Source: Microtetraspora sp. NBRC 13810 (lineage in GTDB: Bacteria > Actinomycetota > Actinomycetes > Streptosporangiales > Streptosporangiaceae). From it: a stretch of DNA of 64,000 bases. Location: NCBI RefSeq assembly GCF_030268685.1, contig NZ_BSRQ01000009.1, forward strand, positions 124,001 to 188,000, written 5' to 3'. Positions 41,188 to 53,464 of this stretch are shown here, piece after piece (the first letter of the stretch is position 1; the number at the start of each line of letters is the position of its first letter). The translations under genes were made by a program, and so were the position numbers. The notes below the pieces were generated by a model that was not told where the DNA came from, did no database searches, and was given only the letters and a program-made list of their open reading frames with translations.

Positions 41188-41203
41188 CTGTTTGACAAAC
41201 AGC
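41187..41203. promoter_or_regulatory. 17-base palindrome over the dnaK -35
   Basis: GCTGTTTG-A-CAAACAGC is a perfect palindrome that shares its first base with HAIR 1 and contains the -35 TTGACA. It is not part of the HAIR consensus and could be a second operator. Confidence 0.5.
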
Positions 41204-41220
41204 TCGGCCCAACCCAATAT
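41192..41220 (+). promoter_or_regulatory. dnaK operon promoter
   Basis: -35 TTGACA (41192-41197), 17-base spacer, -10 CAATAT (41215-41220): a near-perfect primary sigma promoter lying between two HAIR elements. The start codon is 40 bases downstream. Confidence 0.85.
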
Positions 41221-41239
41221 TGAGTCGCACCGACTCAAC
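41219..41239. promoter_or_regulatory. HAIR element 2 (HspR operator)
   Basis: ATTGAGT-N7-ACTCAAC, matching the HAIR consensus at 12 of 14 positions, covering the -10 end and the transcription start. Together with HAIR 1 it brackets the promoter. Confidence 0.9.
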
Positions 41240-41260
41240 TTTGACTACAAGGACGTACTC

Positions 41261-43129
<1,869 letters not shown>

Positions 43130-43156
43130 CAGCCCTTTCGGCGAGGGGAGCGATCC

Positions 43157-43822
43157 GTGAGCACGCGTGAGAACGGGTCCGAGCAGGAGCCGGTGATCCG
43201 CGACAACCGAAAGATCGATCCGGAGACGGGCAAGGCCCGGGGGGCCGGCAAGACGGGCGAGCCTGCGCAGGCGCAGGCTCGGCCCGCCGCCCCCGAGGCC
43301 GAGGCTCCGGAGAGTGCCACCGAGGACACCGCCCCGGCCGGGCGGGCGGGCGAGGGCGACATCGGCGGCCAGCTCGCCGAGCGCACCGCCGACCTGCAGC
43401 GGCTCCAGGCGGAGTTCTCCAACTACCGCAAGCGGGTGGAGCGCGACCGGGTCGTGGTCCGCGAGCAGGCGGTCGCCGGGGCGCTCCAGGAGCTGCTGCC
43501 GGTGCTCGACGACATCGGCAGAGCCCGCGAGCACGGCGAGCTCACCGGCGGCTTCGCCAAGGTGAGCGAGTCACTGGAGGCGGCCCTGACCAAGCTCGGG
43601 CTGACCCCCTACGGCACCAAGGGCGACCCGTTCGACCCGACCGTGCACGAGGCGCTGCTGCACAGCTACTCGTCCGAGGTCACCGAGCCGACCTGCATCG
43701 AGATCCTGCAGCCCGGTTACCGGATCGGCGACCGCGTCATCCGCCCGGCCAGGGTCGCGGTGGCCGAGCCGGAGTCCGCACCCGCCGTCCAGGGGGACGA
43801 CGAGTCCGGCGACGACAACTGA
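43157..43822 (+). CDS. grpE: Nucleotide exchange factor GrpE
   Basis: A 221-residue GrpE. A disordered acidic N-terminus (about 75 residues) precedes the coiled coil (LAERTADLQRLQAEFSNYRK) and the C-terminal beta domain with TCIEILQPGYRIGDRVIRPA. It releases ADP from DnaK. GTG at 43157 has GGGGAG 6-7 bases upstream. It lies 27 bases after dnaK and 41 bases before dnaJ. Confidence 0.97.
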   Translation: MSTRENGSEQEPVIRDNRKIDPETGKARGAGKTGEPAQAQARPAAPEAEAPESATEDTAPAGRAGEGDIGGQLAERTADLQRLQAEFSNYRKRVERDRVVVREQAVAGALQELLPVLDDIGRAREHGELTGGFAKVSESLEAALTKLGLTPYGTKGDPFDPTVHEALLHSYSSEVTEPTCIEILQPGYRIGDRVIRPARVAVAEPESAPAVQGDDESGDDN

Positions 43823-43863
43823 TCAACCTCTCTCTTCATCGAGCCTTGAGAAGGACGCCATAG

Positions 43864-45039
43864 ATGAGCACCAAGGACTACTTGGAGAAGGACTACTACG
43901 CCGTCCTTGGTGTGCCGAAGACCGCCACCGCCGAGGAGATCAAGAAGGCTTACCGCAAGCTCGCCAGGCAGTACCACCCCGATGCCAACCAGGGCAACAC
44001 GGCGACCGAGGCCAAGTTCAAGGAGGTCTCGGAGGCTTACGACGTGCTGTCGGACGCCAAGCGCCGCAAGGAGTACGACGACGCCCGCGCGCTCTTCGGC
44101 TCCGGGGTCGGGGGGTTCCCGGGCGGTGACGCCCGGGGCGGCTTCCCGTTCGACTTCGGCGACCTCTTCGGGGGCGCCGGCGGTCAGGCGGGCGGCGCGG
44201 GCGAGCGGATCGGCGACATCTTCGGCGGGCTGTTCAACCGCGGCGGCGGGCGGACCACGTCCACCACGACGCGTCCGCGCCGCGGCCAGGACATCGAGTC
44301 CGAGGTCTCCCTGTCCTTCACCGAGGCCGCCGAGGGCACCACGGTGTCCCTCCGGCTGACGAGTTCCTCCGCCTGCTCGGCGTGCAGCGGCACCGGCGCC
44401 GCCGCCGGCACCACCCCGCGGGTCTGCGCGACCTGCGAGGGGACCGGCGCGGCCAGCCGCAACCTGGGCAACTTCGCCTTCTCCGAGCCGTGCCGGGACT
44501 GCAAGGGGCGCGGGCTGATCGTGGACCACCCCTGCCCCGTCTGCGACGGCAGCGGCCGGGGCAAGAGCACCCGGACCATCCAGGCCCGCATCCCCGCGGG
44601 CGTGGGCGACGGCCAGCGCATCCGGCTCAAGGCCAAGGGCGCGCCCGGCGAGAACGGCGGCCCGGCGGGCGACCTCTACGTGCAGATCCACGTGAAGCCG
44701 CACGCCGTGTTCGGCCGGTCCGGCGAGAACCTCACGATCACCGTCCCGGTCACCTTCACCGAGGCCGCGCTCGGCGCCGAGATCAAGGTGCCGACGCTCA
44801 AGGGCATGCCGGTCACCGTGCGGATCCCCGAGGGCACCCCGAACGGCCGCACCTTCCGGGTGCGCGGGCGCGGGGTCACCCGCAAGGACGGCACGAAGGG
44901 CGACATGCTCGTCACCGTCGAGGTGGCGGTGCCGCAGCAGCTCGACGAGAAGGCACGCGGGCTCCTGACGGAGCTGCACGACGTCACCGCCGGAGACGAC
45001 CCGCGGGCCGAGCTGATTCAGCAGGCCAGAAGCGAGTGA
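43864..45039 (+). CDS. dnaJ: Chaperone DnaJ (Hsp40)
   Basis: A 391-residue class A J-protein: J-domain with HPD at residues 38-40 ([11 protein letters not shown]), a Gly/Phe-rich region (about 78-130), the zinc domain with four CxxCxGxG-type repeats ([32 protein letters not shown]) and the C-terminal substrate domains. Only 4 bases separate it from hspR. The G/F region is extended by Gly/Ala stretches. Confidence 0.97.
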   Translation: MSTKDYLEKDYYAVLGVPKTATAEEIKKAYRKLARQYHPDANQGNTATEAKFKEVSEAYDVLSDAKRRKEYDDARALFGSGVGGFPGGDARGGFPFDFGDLFGGAGGQAGGAGERIGDIFGGLFNRGGGRTTSTTTRPRRGQDIESEVSLSFTEAAEGTTVSLRLTSSSACSACSGTGAAAGTTPRVCATCEGTGAASRNLGNFAFSEPCRDCKGRGLIVDHPCPVCDGSGRGKSTRTIQARIPAGVGDGQRIRLKAKGAPGENGGPAGDLYVQIHVKPHAVFGRSGENLTITVPVTFTEAALGAEIKVPTLKGMPVTVRIPEGTPNGRTFRVRGRGVTRKDGTKGDMLVTVEVAVPQQLDEKARGLLTELHDVTAGDDPRAELIQQARSE

Positions 45040-45043
45040 TCCC

Positions 45044-45391
45044 ATGGACGCCAACTTCTTCGATCTGTCGGACGAGACGCCCGTCTACGTGATCTCGGTG
45101 GCGGCCCAGCTCTCCGGGCTGCACCCGCAGACGCTCCGGCAGTATGACCGGCTCGGGCTGGTCAGCCCGGGTCGTACGGCAGGCCGTGGCCGCCTCTACT
45201 CCACCCGCGACATCCTCCTCCTGCGCGAGGTGCAGCGACTGTCCCAGGAGGAGGGCATCAACCTGGCGGGCATCAAGCGGATCCTGGAGCTGGAGACCGA
45301 CACGCTGAGGCTGCGCGAGGAGGTCAGCCGCCTGCGCGCCGAGCTCTCCATGATCCGCGCCCTGATCCGTTACGAACTTCCACCGGCTTGA
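45044..45391 (+). CDS. hspR: MerR-family heat-shock repressor HspR
   Basis: A 115-residue repressor with [20 protein letters not shown] (helix-turn-helix), [15 protein letters not shown] (wing) and a C-terminal coiled coil ([20 protein letters not shown]). It binds HAIR sites with DnaK as corepressor; two HAIR sites precede dnaK here. Located between dnaJ and clpB in one operon, giving feedback control. Length is slightly short compared with Streptomyces HspR because the C-terminal tail is short. Confidence 0.95.
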   Translation: MDANFFDLSDETPVYVISVAAQLSGLHPQTLRQYDRLGLVSPGRTAGRGRLYSTRDILLLREVQRLSQEEGINLAGIKRILELETDTLRLREEVSRLRAELSMIRALIRYELPPA

Positions 45392-45416
45392 CCACATACG
45401 GGGGGCATACGTCGAT

Positions 45417-48011
<2,595 letters not shown>

Positions 48012-48022
48012 TCCCGCCGCCC

Positions 48023-48057
48023 GTGCCGCCCGGCGCCCGTGTCGCGCCGAGCGGCAC
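48023..48057 (+). terminator. Terminator of dnaK-clpB operon
   Basis: Interrupted stem GTGCCGC-cc-GGCGC / GCGCC-ga-GCGGCAC with a 7-base loop, starting 12 bases after the clpB stop. Two 2-base internal bulges face each other; no T-tract. Confidence 0.7.
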
Positions 48058-48165
48058 TCGCCTCGGTAAGGGCTTCACCACCTTTGCGTTAAGCCGCGAG
48101 GGCCAGCCTTCCCCCGTTGCTAGCTTCGGCGTCCGTCCAAGACGAACACCATCAGGGGGACGCGA

Positions 48166-48978
48166 ATGTCGAAAGCATCTCGGAGCATCCAGGGGATCCT
48201 GGCCGTCGGGCTGGTCTGCGGGCTGGGCACGCTGCCCGCGAGCCCGGCCCTGGCCGGCACGGTCATGGCGGACAGGGTGTGCGACTCCTCGATGCCGCTG
48301 ACGTTGCTGGAGCGGCCGTACGGCATCGCCGAGGTCTGCCACGAGCAGACCGGCATCCGTACGGCGGCGACCACGACGAAGATCACGCCGTCGGCCGACA
48401 CCCCGACGTTGCAGACGATGGACGGTCTCGCCCGTGGCGCCGGGCTGCCCGGCGTCTCCCGGACCACCGCCGTGATGCGGCTGTCCGACCTGGGCGGCGC
48501 GGCGGCCGGCACGGGGCTGCCCACCCTGCCCATCCAGGGCGACCTCGGCCAGTTCGCCGTCTCACCGGCTCAGAAGCAGGGCCGGGCCGGCGGGCTGCCG
48601 CTGCCGCCCGGCCTGACCGGCGAGGTCGCCAAGCTGCCGAACCTGCCGAAGCTGCCCGCCGTCCCGAAGGGCACGAGCCTGCTGCGCAAGGCCGAGCCGC
48701 CGCAGCGGGAGCGGGCGATCAAGCACGACCCGGACGACTCGGACGACACGTTCAAGAGGGACGCGGACGACAAGAGGGGCGCGGTCGACACGAGGGGCGC
48801 GGTCGACACGAGGGGCGCGGTCGACACGCTCAAGAAGAAGACCCGCCGGGGCGCCGCGCCGGCCGCGCCGAAGGGCAGGCAGCAGCCCGCCGACCCGCGG
48901 AACACCGCCGTCCAGCACGCCAACACCAGCCCGAGCGGCCTCGGCCTCGTCCAGAGCCTCGTCCCGACCCTGCGCTGA
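48166..48978 (+). CDS. Secreted protein with RGAVDT repeats, function unknown
   Basis: A 270-residue exported protein. The signal peptide ends near PASPALAGT. The mature part is Pro/Leu/Gly-rich with two cysteines near the N-terminus (DRVCDSSMP and AEVCHEQTG), a PKLPAVPKG linker, a charged stretch (HDPDDSDDTFKRD) and three exact copies of RGAVDT before a basic tail. ATG at 48166 follows AGGGGGA. No family recognised. It has its own transcription unit after the clpB hairpin. Confidence 0.7.
   Translation: MSKASRSIQGILAVGLVCGLGTLPASPALAGTVMADRVCDSSMPLTLLERPYGIAEVCHEQTGIRTAATTTKITPSADTPTLQTMDGLARGAGLPGVSRTTAVMRLSDLGGAAAGTGLPTLPIQGDLGQFAVSPAQKQGRAGGLPLPPGLTGEVAKLPNLPKLPAVPKGTSLLRKAEPPQRERAIKHDPDDSDDTFKRDADDKRGAVDTRGAVDTRGAVDTLKKKTRRGAAPAAPKGRQQPADPRNTAVQHANTSPSGLGLVQSLVPTLR
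48775..48828. repeat. 18-base tandem repeat, three identical units
   Basis: AGGGGCGCGGTCGACACG three times without mismatch, encoding RGAVDT x3. The exact identity suggests recent duplication. Each unit contains a GTCGAC palindrome. Confidence 0.9.
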
Positions 48979-49360
48979 CACCCTCGCCCCACCGGCGCCC
49001 CTCACCCGACCGGGCGCCTCACCCGACCGGCGTCCTCACCACACCGGGCACCTCGCCCACCGGCGCAACCGGCCGCGCCGCCCATCCGTAACCGGGCCCA
49101 TCCCCTCCGCCGGAAAACAACCCGGCACGACGCCGCCCGCCCCGAGGACGCCACCGACTCCAGGGCCGCGATCACTCCGATCGCGGCCCTTTCCACGTCC
49201 CCGGAGCAGCCTTTCGGCGCGGCGCGTTTCGCGTGCTCGACGCGGCCCTCTGGGAGGCCGAGCCCTTCGGCGCGCACGCCGGAGGCCGCTCACCCCACCC
49301 GAGGGGTGATCGCGGCGCTCTCGGGGGGTGGCGGGCGGCTCTTTCGTGCGGTGGGAGGGG
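48979..49360. other. Gap with terminator, no gene seen
   Basis: Pro/Arg low-complexity frames only. It contains the stem-loop at 49162-49190 and GC-rich short repeats (CTTTCGGCGCG and CCTTCGGCGCG near 49210 and 49265). It separates a rightward from a leftward gene. Confidence 0.5.
49162..49190. terminator. Bidirectional terminator stem-loop
   Basis: A perfect 12-base stem AGGGCCGCGATC / GATCGCGGCCCT with a 5-base loop, followed by TTCC. It lies between the converging secreted-protein and TPR-like genes. Confidence 0.8.
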
Positions 49361-49891
49361 TCAGGAGAGCATCGCGTCGAGTTCGTCCTCGGGGAGGCCG
49401 AGGTCGACGCGGATGCGGTAGCGGGTGCGGAGCAGGGCGACGTGCTCGCCGCTGCCCTCGGGGCTGGCCAGGGCGCCGTCGGTGGCCCACCGGTGCGCGG
49501 CGTCCAGGTCGCCGTAGGCCATGAGGGTCTCGGCGATGTTGAGCACCGTGGTGGGCGAGGCGTCGCCCTCGGCCGCGATGGCCTCGATGAGCTCGCGGGC
49601 CTCGGCCGGGCGGTCCAACTCGAAGAGCGTGTCGGCGATGCCGGCGCGGGGATCGACGCTCACCTCCCCGCCGTCCTCGAGGGCGCGCTGAAAGCACTCC
49701 AGGGCGCGGGCGGGCTGGCCGGACTGCCGCCACTCCTCCGCCGCGAGCACCAGTACCGCGGCCCGGGATACCTCTCCGGACTCGTATGCCTGGGAGAGCG
49801 AATCGAGCCGCCGGGCGAGCGACGAATGGTCGTCCGCCAGCAGAGCCTGCTCCAGCAATCGATCAAGGTACTCACGTGTCACATGTGCCAC
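49361..49891 (-). CDS. TPR-like helical repeat protein
   Basis: A 176-residue all-helical protein with tetratricopeptide-type units: EWRQSGQPARALECFQRALE, IADTLFELDRPAEARELIEA and IAETLMAYGDLDAAHRWATD. The spacing of Ala/Gly and aromatic positions fits three to four TPRs. The GTG at 49891 (VAHVTREYLDRLLEQ) is the most likely start, though the ribosome-binding sequence is weak. No enzyme motif; a protein-protein scaffold is expected. It diverges from the collagen-like gene at 50064. Confidence 0.75.
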   Translation of the reverse strand: MAHVTREYLDRLLEQALLADDHSSLARRLDSLSQAYESGEVSRAAVLVLAAEEWRQSGQPARALECFQRALEDGGEVSVDPRAGIADTLFELDRPAEARELIEAIAAEGDASPTTVLNIAETLMAYGDLDAAHRWATDGALASPEGSGEHVALLRTRYRIRVDLGLPEDELDAMLS

Positions 49892-50063
49892 ATGGCGAGG
49901 GTACCGAGCAACACTCCGTTTTGCCGGGACATTGGGTACAGCGGGCGGCCACATTGCCTCGGCAACGTTTGGCACCGGATCGACTACGGTGAGTCTAGAC
50001 GGCCGACTAATCGGGCATAAGAGACATGCCACAACAAGTCTCAGCCGGTGGAAGGATGCCGCC

Positions 50064-50672
50064 ATGGCCGTGTCCCGGCGGGTGGCCTTCGGCCTGACCT
50101 GCGCGCTCGCGCTGGCCGCCGTCGTACCCGGCACCGCGGGATACCTGAGCGCCCGGCTCGACGCCGTGGAGCGGGCCGAGCGCCGGCTGCGCATCCTTGA
50201 AGCCGAGATCCGCGCCAGGGAACGCGCCACCGTACTGCGCGAGGTGGCGGACCCGACCCCCGTACGGCCGTGCGTCCCCACCGCCCGCGTCCCGGAGACC
50301 GCCGCCCCCGGGACCCGCGTCCCCGAAACCCTCATCCCGGAAACCGGCGTCCCGGAAACCGGCGGCCCGAAAATGCGCGTCCCGGAGACCCTGGCCCCGG
50401 AGGTCCGCGTACCGGAGGCCCGCGTCCCCGAGGCCGCCGCCCCGGAGGCCCGCGTGCCGGAGGCTCGCGTTCCGGGGGCCTTTGCCCCACCACCCCGGCA
50501 CCGCACGCCCGCCGCGCAACCCGGCCAGGTGTGGACGGGCGTGCAGCATCCGGGCGGCGCGCCCGGGGCTGCCGGGGCTCCTGGGGCTCCCGGGGCTCTT
50601 GAGCCTCCTGGGGCTGCTGAGCCTCCCGGGCTTGCTGGGCCTCCTGGGGCGTTCACGCCTTGCGGGAGCTGA
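50064..50672 (+). CDS. Membrane-anchored coiled-coil protein with RVPE repeats and collagen-like tail
   Basis: A 202-residue protein. A basic start and one hydrophobic helix (RRVAFGLTCALALAAVVPGT) lead to a short coiled coil (LDAVERAERRLRILEAEIRA), then about ten degenerate RVPEx(x)AP/ETxVPE repeats over residues 75-140, and a Gly-Pro-Ala-rich tail (GGAPGAAGAPGAPGALEPPG and later GLAGPPGAF) of collagen-like character ending CGS. ATG at 50064 has GGAAGGA about 6 bases upstream. The tail uses many T-ending codons (GCT, CCT), unlike the body. It overlaps the 3' end of the convergent TetR gene by 20 bases. A surface stalk is a guess. Confidence 0.55.
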   Translation: MAVSRRVAFGLTCALALAAVVPGTAGYLSARLDAVERAERRLRILEAEIRARERATVLREVADPTPVRPCVPTARVPETAAPGTRVPETLIPETGVPETGGPKMRVPETLAPEVRVPEARVPEAAAPEARVPEARVPGAFAPPPRHRTPAAQPGQVWTGVQHPGGAPGAAGAPGAPGALEPPGAAEPPGLAGPPGAFTPCGS

Positions 50673-51279
50673 GCAGGTTGCTCAGGTAGCCTCTGACCAG
50701 TCTCTTGGCCTCGTCCACGATCTCCGGGGCGCCGTCCTGGTCGTGCCGGAAGGCCAGCTTGAGCACCGCGTCGCCGGCCTCGACCGCGACCATCATGGCG
50801 AGGTCGAGCTCCGCGCTGTCGGCCATGCCGAACTCCCGCAGCAGCAGCTCGCGCAGCCGCCCGGCGATCACCGTGTTGTTGTCGGCCACGGTGTCGAGCG
50901 TGTGGTTGAGATCCATCACGTCGGCGAAGTGCAGCGAACGGAACCCGGGCACGCTCCTGTGCATGTCGACGTACTCGTCGATGATCACATCGACCGCGTC
51001 CCACCAGCCGCGGAAGTCCTCCAGCAGGAAGCGGCGGCCGACTCCGGCGGCGAAGAGCTCGACGTTGCGGCGGGTCAGCGCCTGGGTGATGGCCTTCTTG
51101 TCGGGGAAGAACTGGTAGACGGAGCCGATCGCGACACCCGCGCGCTCGGCGATGCGCGTCGTGGACAGCGCTTCGTAGCCGACCTCGTCGAGAAGCTCCG
51201 CGCACGCGTCGAGCATCCGCTCGACCCGCCTGGCGCTGCGGCGCTGTGTCGGACGTCGTCGGAGTGGCGTCGGCTCCAT
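50653..51279 (-). CDS. TetR-family transcriptional regulator
   Basis: A 208-residue TetR regulator with helix-turn-helix STTRIAERAGVAIGSVYQFF (about residues 40-59) after a basic N-terminus (MEPTPLRRRPTQRRSARR). The ligand domain is alpha-helical. The ATG at 51279 is preferred, but in-frame GTG starts 12-15 codons upstream are possible. It follows the CapA gene by 100 bases on the same strand. Neither ligand nor operator is evident. Confidence 0.88.
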   Translation of the reverse strand: MEPTPLRRRPTQRRSARRVERMLDACAELLDEVGYEALSTTRIAERAGVAIGSVYQFFPDKKAITQALTRRNVELFAAGVGRRFLLEDFRGWWDAVDVIIDEYVDMHRSVPGFRSLHFADVMDLNHTLDTVADNNTVIAGRLRELLLREFGMADSAELDLAMMVAVEAGDAVLKLAFRHDQDGAPEIVDEAKRLVRGYLSNLLSSRKA

Positions 51280-51379
51280 GCTTTCGGCCGAGGCTTCAAC
51301 ATGCACGGTGGACACGACACCATCTTGCACGTAAACCCCGGCTCTGGTCAGGCAATACCTGTCAATCACCCGGCGGATG

Positions 51380-52594
51380 TCAAGGTCTGGACGCCAGGCC
51401 GGTGCACGAACGCAGGCTCCGCCACTTGTCGACCGCCCGGGTGCGGGCCGCGCCGGCCAGCGGGATCGGCACGCCGCCGCCGATCCGCGCCGGGGTCCAC
51501 CGGTCGGCGAGCACCTTGCGGCCTTCGATGGTGAGCGTGAGCACGCCGGTCTCACCGGTGTCCGGTCCCCAGCTGTAGAAGGCAAAGTTGCCCAGCCCGT
51601 AGTTGACGTAGCCGCTCTTGAGGTAGCCGCTGCCGAGCAGGACGTGGGCGTGGCCGCCGACGATCACGTCCGCCCCGGCGGCGATCAGCTTGGGGGCCAG
51701 TGAGCGTTGCGCCGCGTTGGGGCACCTGCGCAGTTCGGTACCCCAGTGCAGGTAGACGATCACGGTGTCGGAGTCCTTCCGCGCGGCGCGGACGGCGCTG
51801 AGCAGCCGCTTCTCGTTCTTGGCCGAGGCCAGCCCCGCCCTGCGGTCGGTCGCGCTCCACGCCTGGATGAACTCGGTGTCCAGCACCTGCGTCGCCCCGA
51901 TGATCGACACCCGGTTCCCGTTGACCACCTCGCGGTAGGGCTTGTACGCGGCGTCCGCGTTCTTACCGACTCCGACGACGGGGAACCGCGCCTTGCGGAT
52001 GGCCGCCAGCGAGTCCTTCAGGCCGCTCTGCATGTAGTCCATGCCGTGGTTGTTCGCCATCGACGCCACGTCCACGCCCGCCGCCCGGAGCGCGGTCAAC
52101 GCCGACGGCGGAGCCCGGAAGGTGTACTTCTTGCCCGGCGCGGGCGTCCCCCGCTTCGTGATCGCGGTCTCCAGGTTGACCATCGCGATGTCCGCCCGCC
52201 TGAGCACGGACGCGATCGGCCCCAGCGCCGTCCTGGGCTTCCGCTTCAGCCTCTCCCGCAGCACCCCTTCGAAGTGCACGTCCCCGCCGAACGAGATCGT
52301 GTACGGCTTCCGCCCGGCCGGTGTCTCCTGGGGACTCGCCCCCGGGCCGCCCTGAAGATCGCCCGCCGGGGTGACCGCGGGAGTGGCCGTGGGGGTGCCC
52401 GGCGCGGGACTCTGCCCGGGGTCCAGCCCGGGGCGGCCGGTGTCGGCGACCTTGACGGTGTGGGGGGACGCGGCCAGGGGCGGCGTGGCCCTGGCGAGGC
52501 CGCTCGGCGCGGCGGCGGTGCACGCGAGGGCCAGAAGGGCCGCGAGGGCCAGCGCGGTCGCCGGACGCCGGGGGGAAGACGGGGGGATGTCCAT
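51380..52594 (-). CDS. CapA-family lipoprotein (metallophosphatase-like)
   Basis: A 404-residue exported protein of the CapA/PgsA group related to poly-gamma-glutamate synthesis proteins, with a calcineurin-like fold: ISFGGDVHFEGVL, ANNHGMDYMQSGL, VIVYLHWGTELR and VIVGGHAHVLLGSGYL are the metal-binding motifs. The ATG at 52594 gives a signal peptide with lipobox LALAC, then a Pro/Thr linker of about 70 residues. Linked capB/C synthesis genes are absent, so polymer synthesis is not supported here. Confidence 0.88.
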   Translation of the reverse strand: MDIPPSSPRRPATALALAALLALACTAAAPSGLARATPPLAASPHTVKVADTGRPGLDPGQSPAPGTPTATPAVTPAGDLQGGPGASPQETPAGRKPYTISFGGDVHFEGVLRERLKRKPRTALGPIASVLRRADIAMVNLETAITKRGTPAPGKKYTFRAPPSALTALRAAGVDVASMANNHGMDYMQSGLKDSLAAIRKARFPVVGVGKNADAAYKPYREVVNGNRVSIIGATQVLDTEFIQAWSATDRRAGLASAKNEKRLLSAVRAARKDSDTVIVYLHWGTELRRCPNAAQRSLAPKLIAAGADVIVGGHAHVLLGSGYLKSGYVNYGLGNFAFYSWGPDTGETGVLTLTIEGRKVLADRWTPARIGGGVPIPLAGAARTRAVDKWRSLRSCTGLASRP

Positions 52595-52954
52595 CGCTAC
52601 CAGAGCATGCCATCTCCACCACACCCCTGACATACATCCCAGAAGTAAGAAACCCCGCCGTAGCCGCCATTCCGTACCCCCGGCCACGACCCGACACCGC
52701 CTGCCGCCGGCCCCCGCCACGGCCCTCCCGCGAACACGCCCCCACACCTCCGGGGCCGAGCGTGGGAGGTGTGGCGTCGCCCCCGCACCTCCGAGGCCGA
52801 GCGTGGGAGCGACGGCGCCGACCGCCCACCGAGGCCCGGCCTCCCCCGCCCCCGGCGCCCATCGACCTCACCCGTTACGGCACCCCGCTCAGGGGCAGTG
52901 ATGGTCTGCACCGCTTTGTGGTGATTTCTTCGCCCAGACTTGTATGATTCCTTT
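52595..52954. other. Gap with direct repeat and hairpin, no gene seen
   Basis: Two copies of a 23-base element, ACCTCCG(G/A)GGCCGAGCGT followed by GGGAG, at 52747-52769 and 52787-52809 (40-base period, one mismatch). The first copy lies inside a 10-base stem CCACACCTCC / GGAGGTGTGG (52742-52751, 52765-52774). All open frames here are Arg/Pro low complexity. The promoter of the fur gene lies at the right end. Confidence 0.55.
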
Positions 52955-52971
52955 ACTTGAATGATTCAGGT
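52955..52971. promoter_or_regulatory. FurA/CatR-type operator
   Basis: ACTTGAATGATTCAGGT is a 17-base palindrome with one mismatched pair, containing TTGAATGATTCA, close to sites known for FurA/CatR regulators. It lies 22 bases before the fur start codon, so autoregulation of the fur-catalase pair is expected. Confidence 0.75.
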
Positions 52972-52992
52972 TAAGGACGTAGTGTCGGCTCC

Positions 52993-53412
52993 ATGGGCGA
53001 TATCGACCGGCTCCGCGACGCGGGGTTGCGCGTGACCGCCGCCCGCCTGGCGATCATGCGGTCCGTGCGGGAGGGCGGCCACCTCGACGTGGAGACCGTC
53101 CACCAGCGCGTCCTCGACCGAGTCGGGCGTGTCTCCCTGCAAGCCGTCTACGACGCGCTGGCGGCGATGCACAGGGCCGGGCTCGTGCGGAAGATCGAGC
53201 CCATGGGCAGTCCCGCGCGCTACGAAGCGCGTGTGGGCGACAACCATCACCACCTCGTGTGCCGTCGGTGCGGAGCGATGACCGACGTCGACTGCGTGAG
53301 GGGACAGGCACCCTGCCTCGATCCCGCGGACGCCGCCGGTTACCTCGTCGACGAGGCTGACGTCACCTTCTGGGGCCTGTGCCCCACCTGTCGTCCGACA
53401 CCCGGCACCTAA
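52993..53412 (+). CDS. Fur-family peroxide regulator (CatR/FurA type)
   Basis: A 139-residue Fur-family repressor: winged helix (about residues 1-80, LQAVYDALAAMHRAGLVRKI) and metal domain with NHHHLVCRRCGAM, GLCPTCRP and the histidine/acid ligands. Two CxxC pairs fit a structural zinc site. Immediately upstream of a catalase gene and preceded by its own operator, like catR-catA of Streptomyces, which senses peroxide by metal-catalysed oxidation. ATG at 52993 lacks a close ribosome-binding sequence. Confidence 0.92.
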   Translation: MGDIDRLRDAGLRVTAARLAIMRSVREGGHLDVETVHQRVLDRVGRVSLQAVYDALAAMHRAGLVRKIEPMGSPARYEARVGDNHHHLVCRRCGAMTDVDCVRGQAPCLDPADAAGYLVDEADVTFWGLCPTCRPTPGT

Positions 53413-53464
53413 CGGAGCGGGCGCCAGCCGTACTCCATCAACGACGATCCGGAGGACCGTGCAC

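Noticed and set aside
50197-51534. Long rightward frame across the TetR gene
   Set aside because: Low-complexity Pro/Arg N-terminus, then antisense to a clear TetR protein.
51380-52594. CapA-like protein as part of a poly-gamma-glutamate capsule locus
   Set aside because: No capB, capC or other polymer genes in the window.
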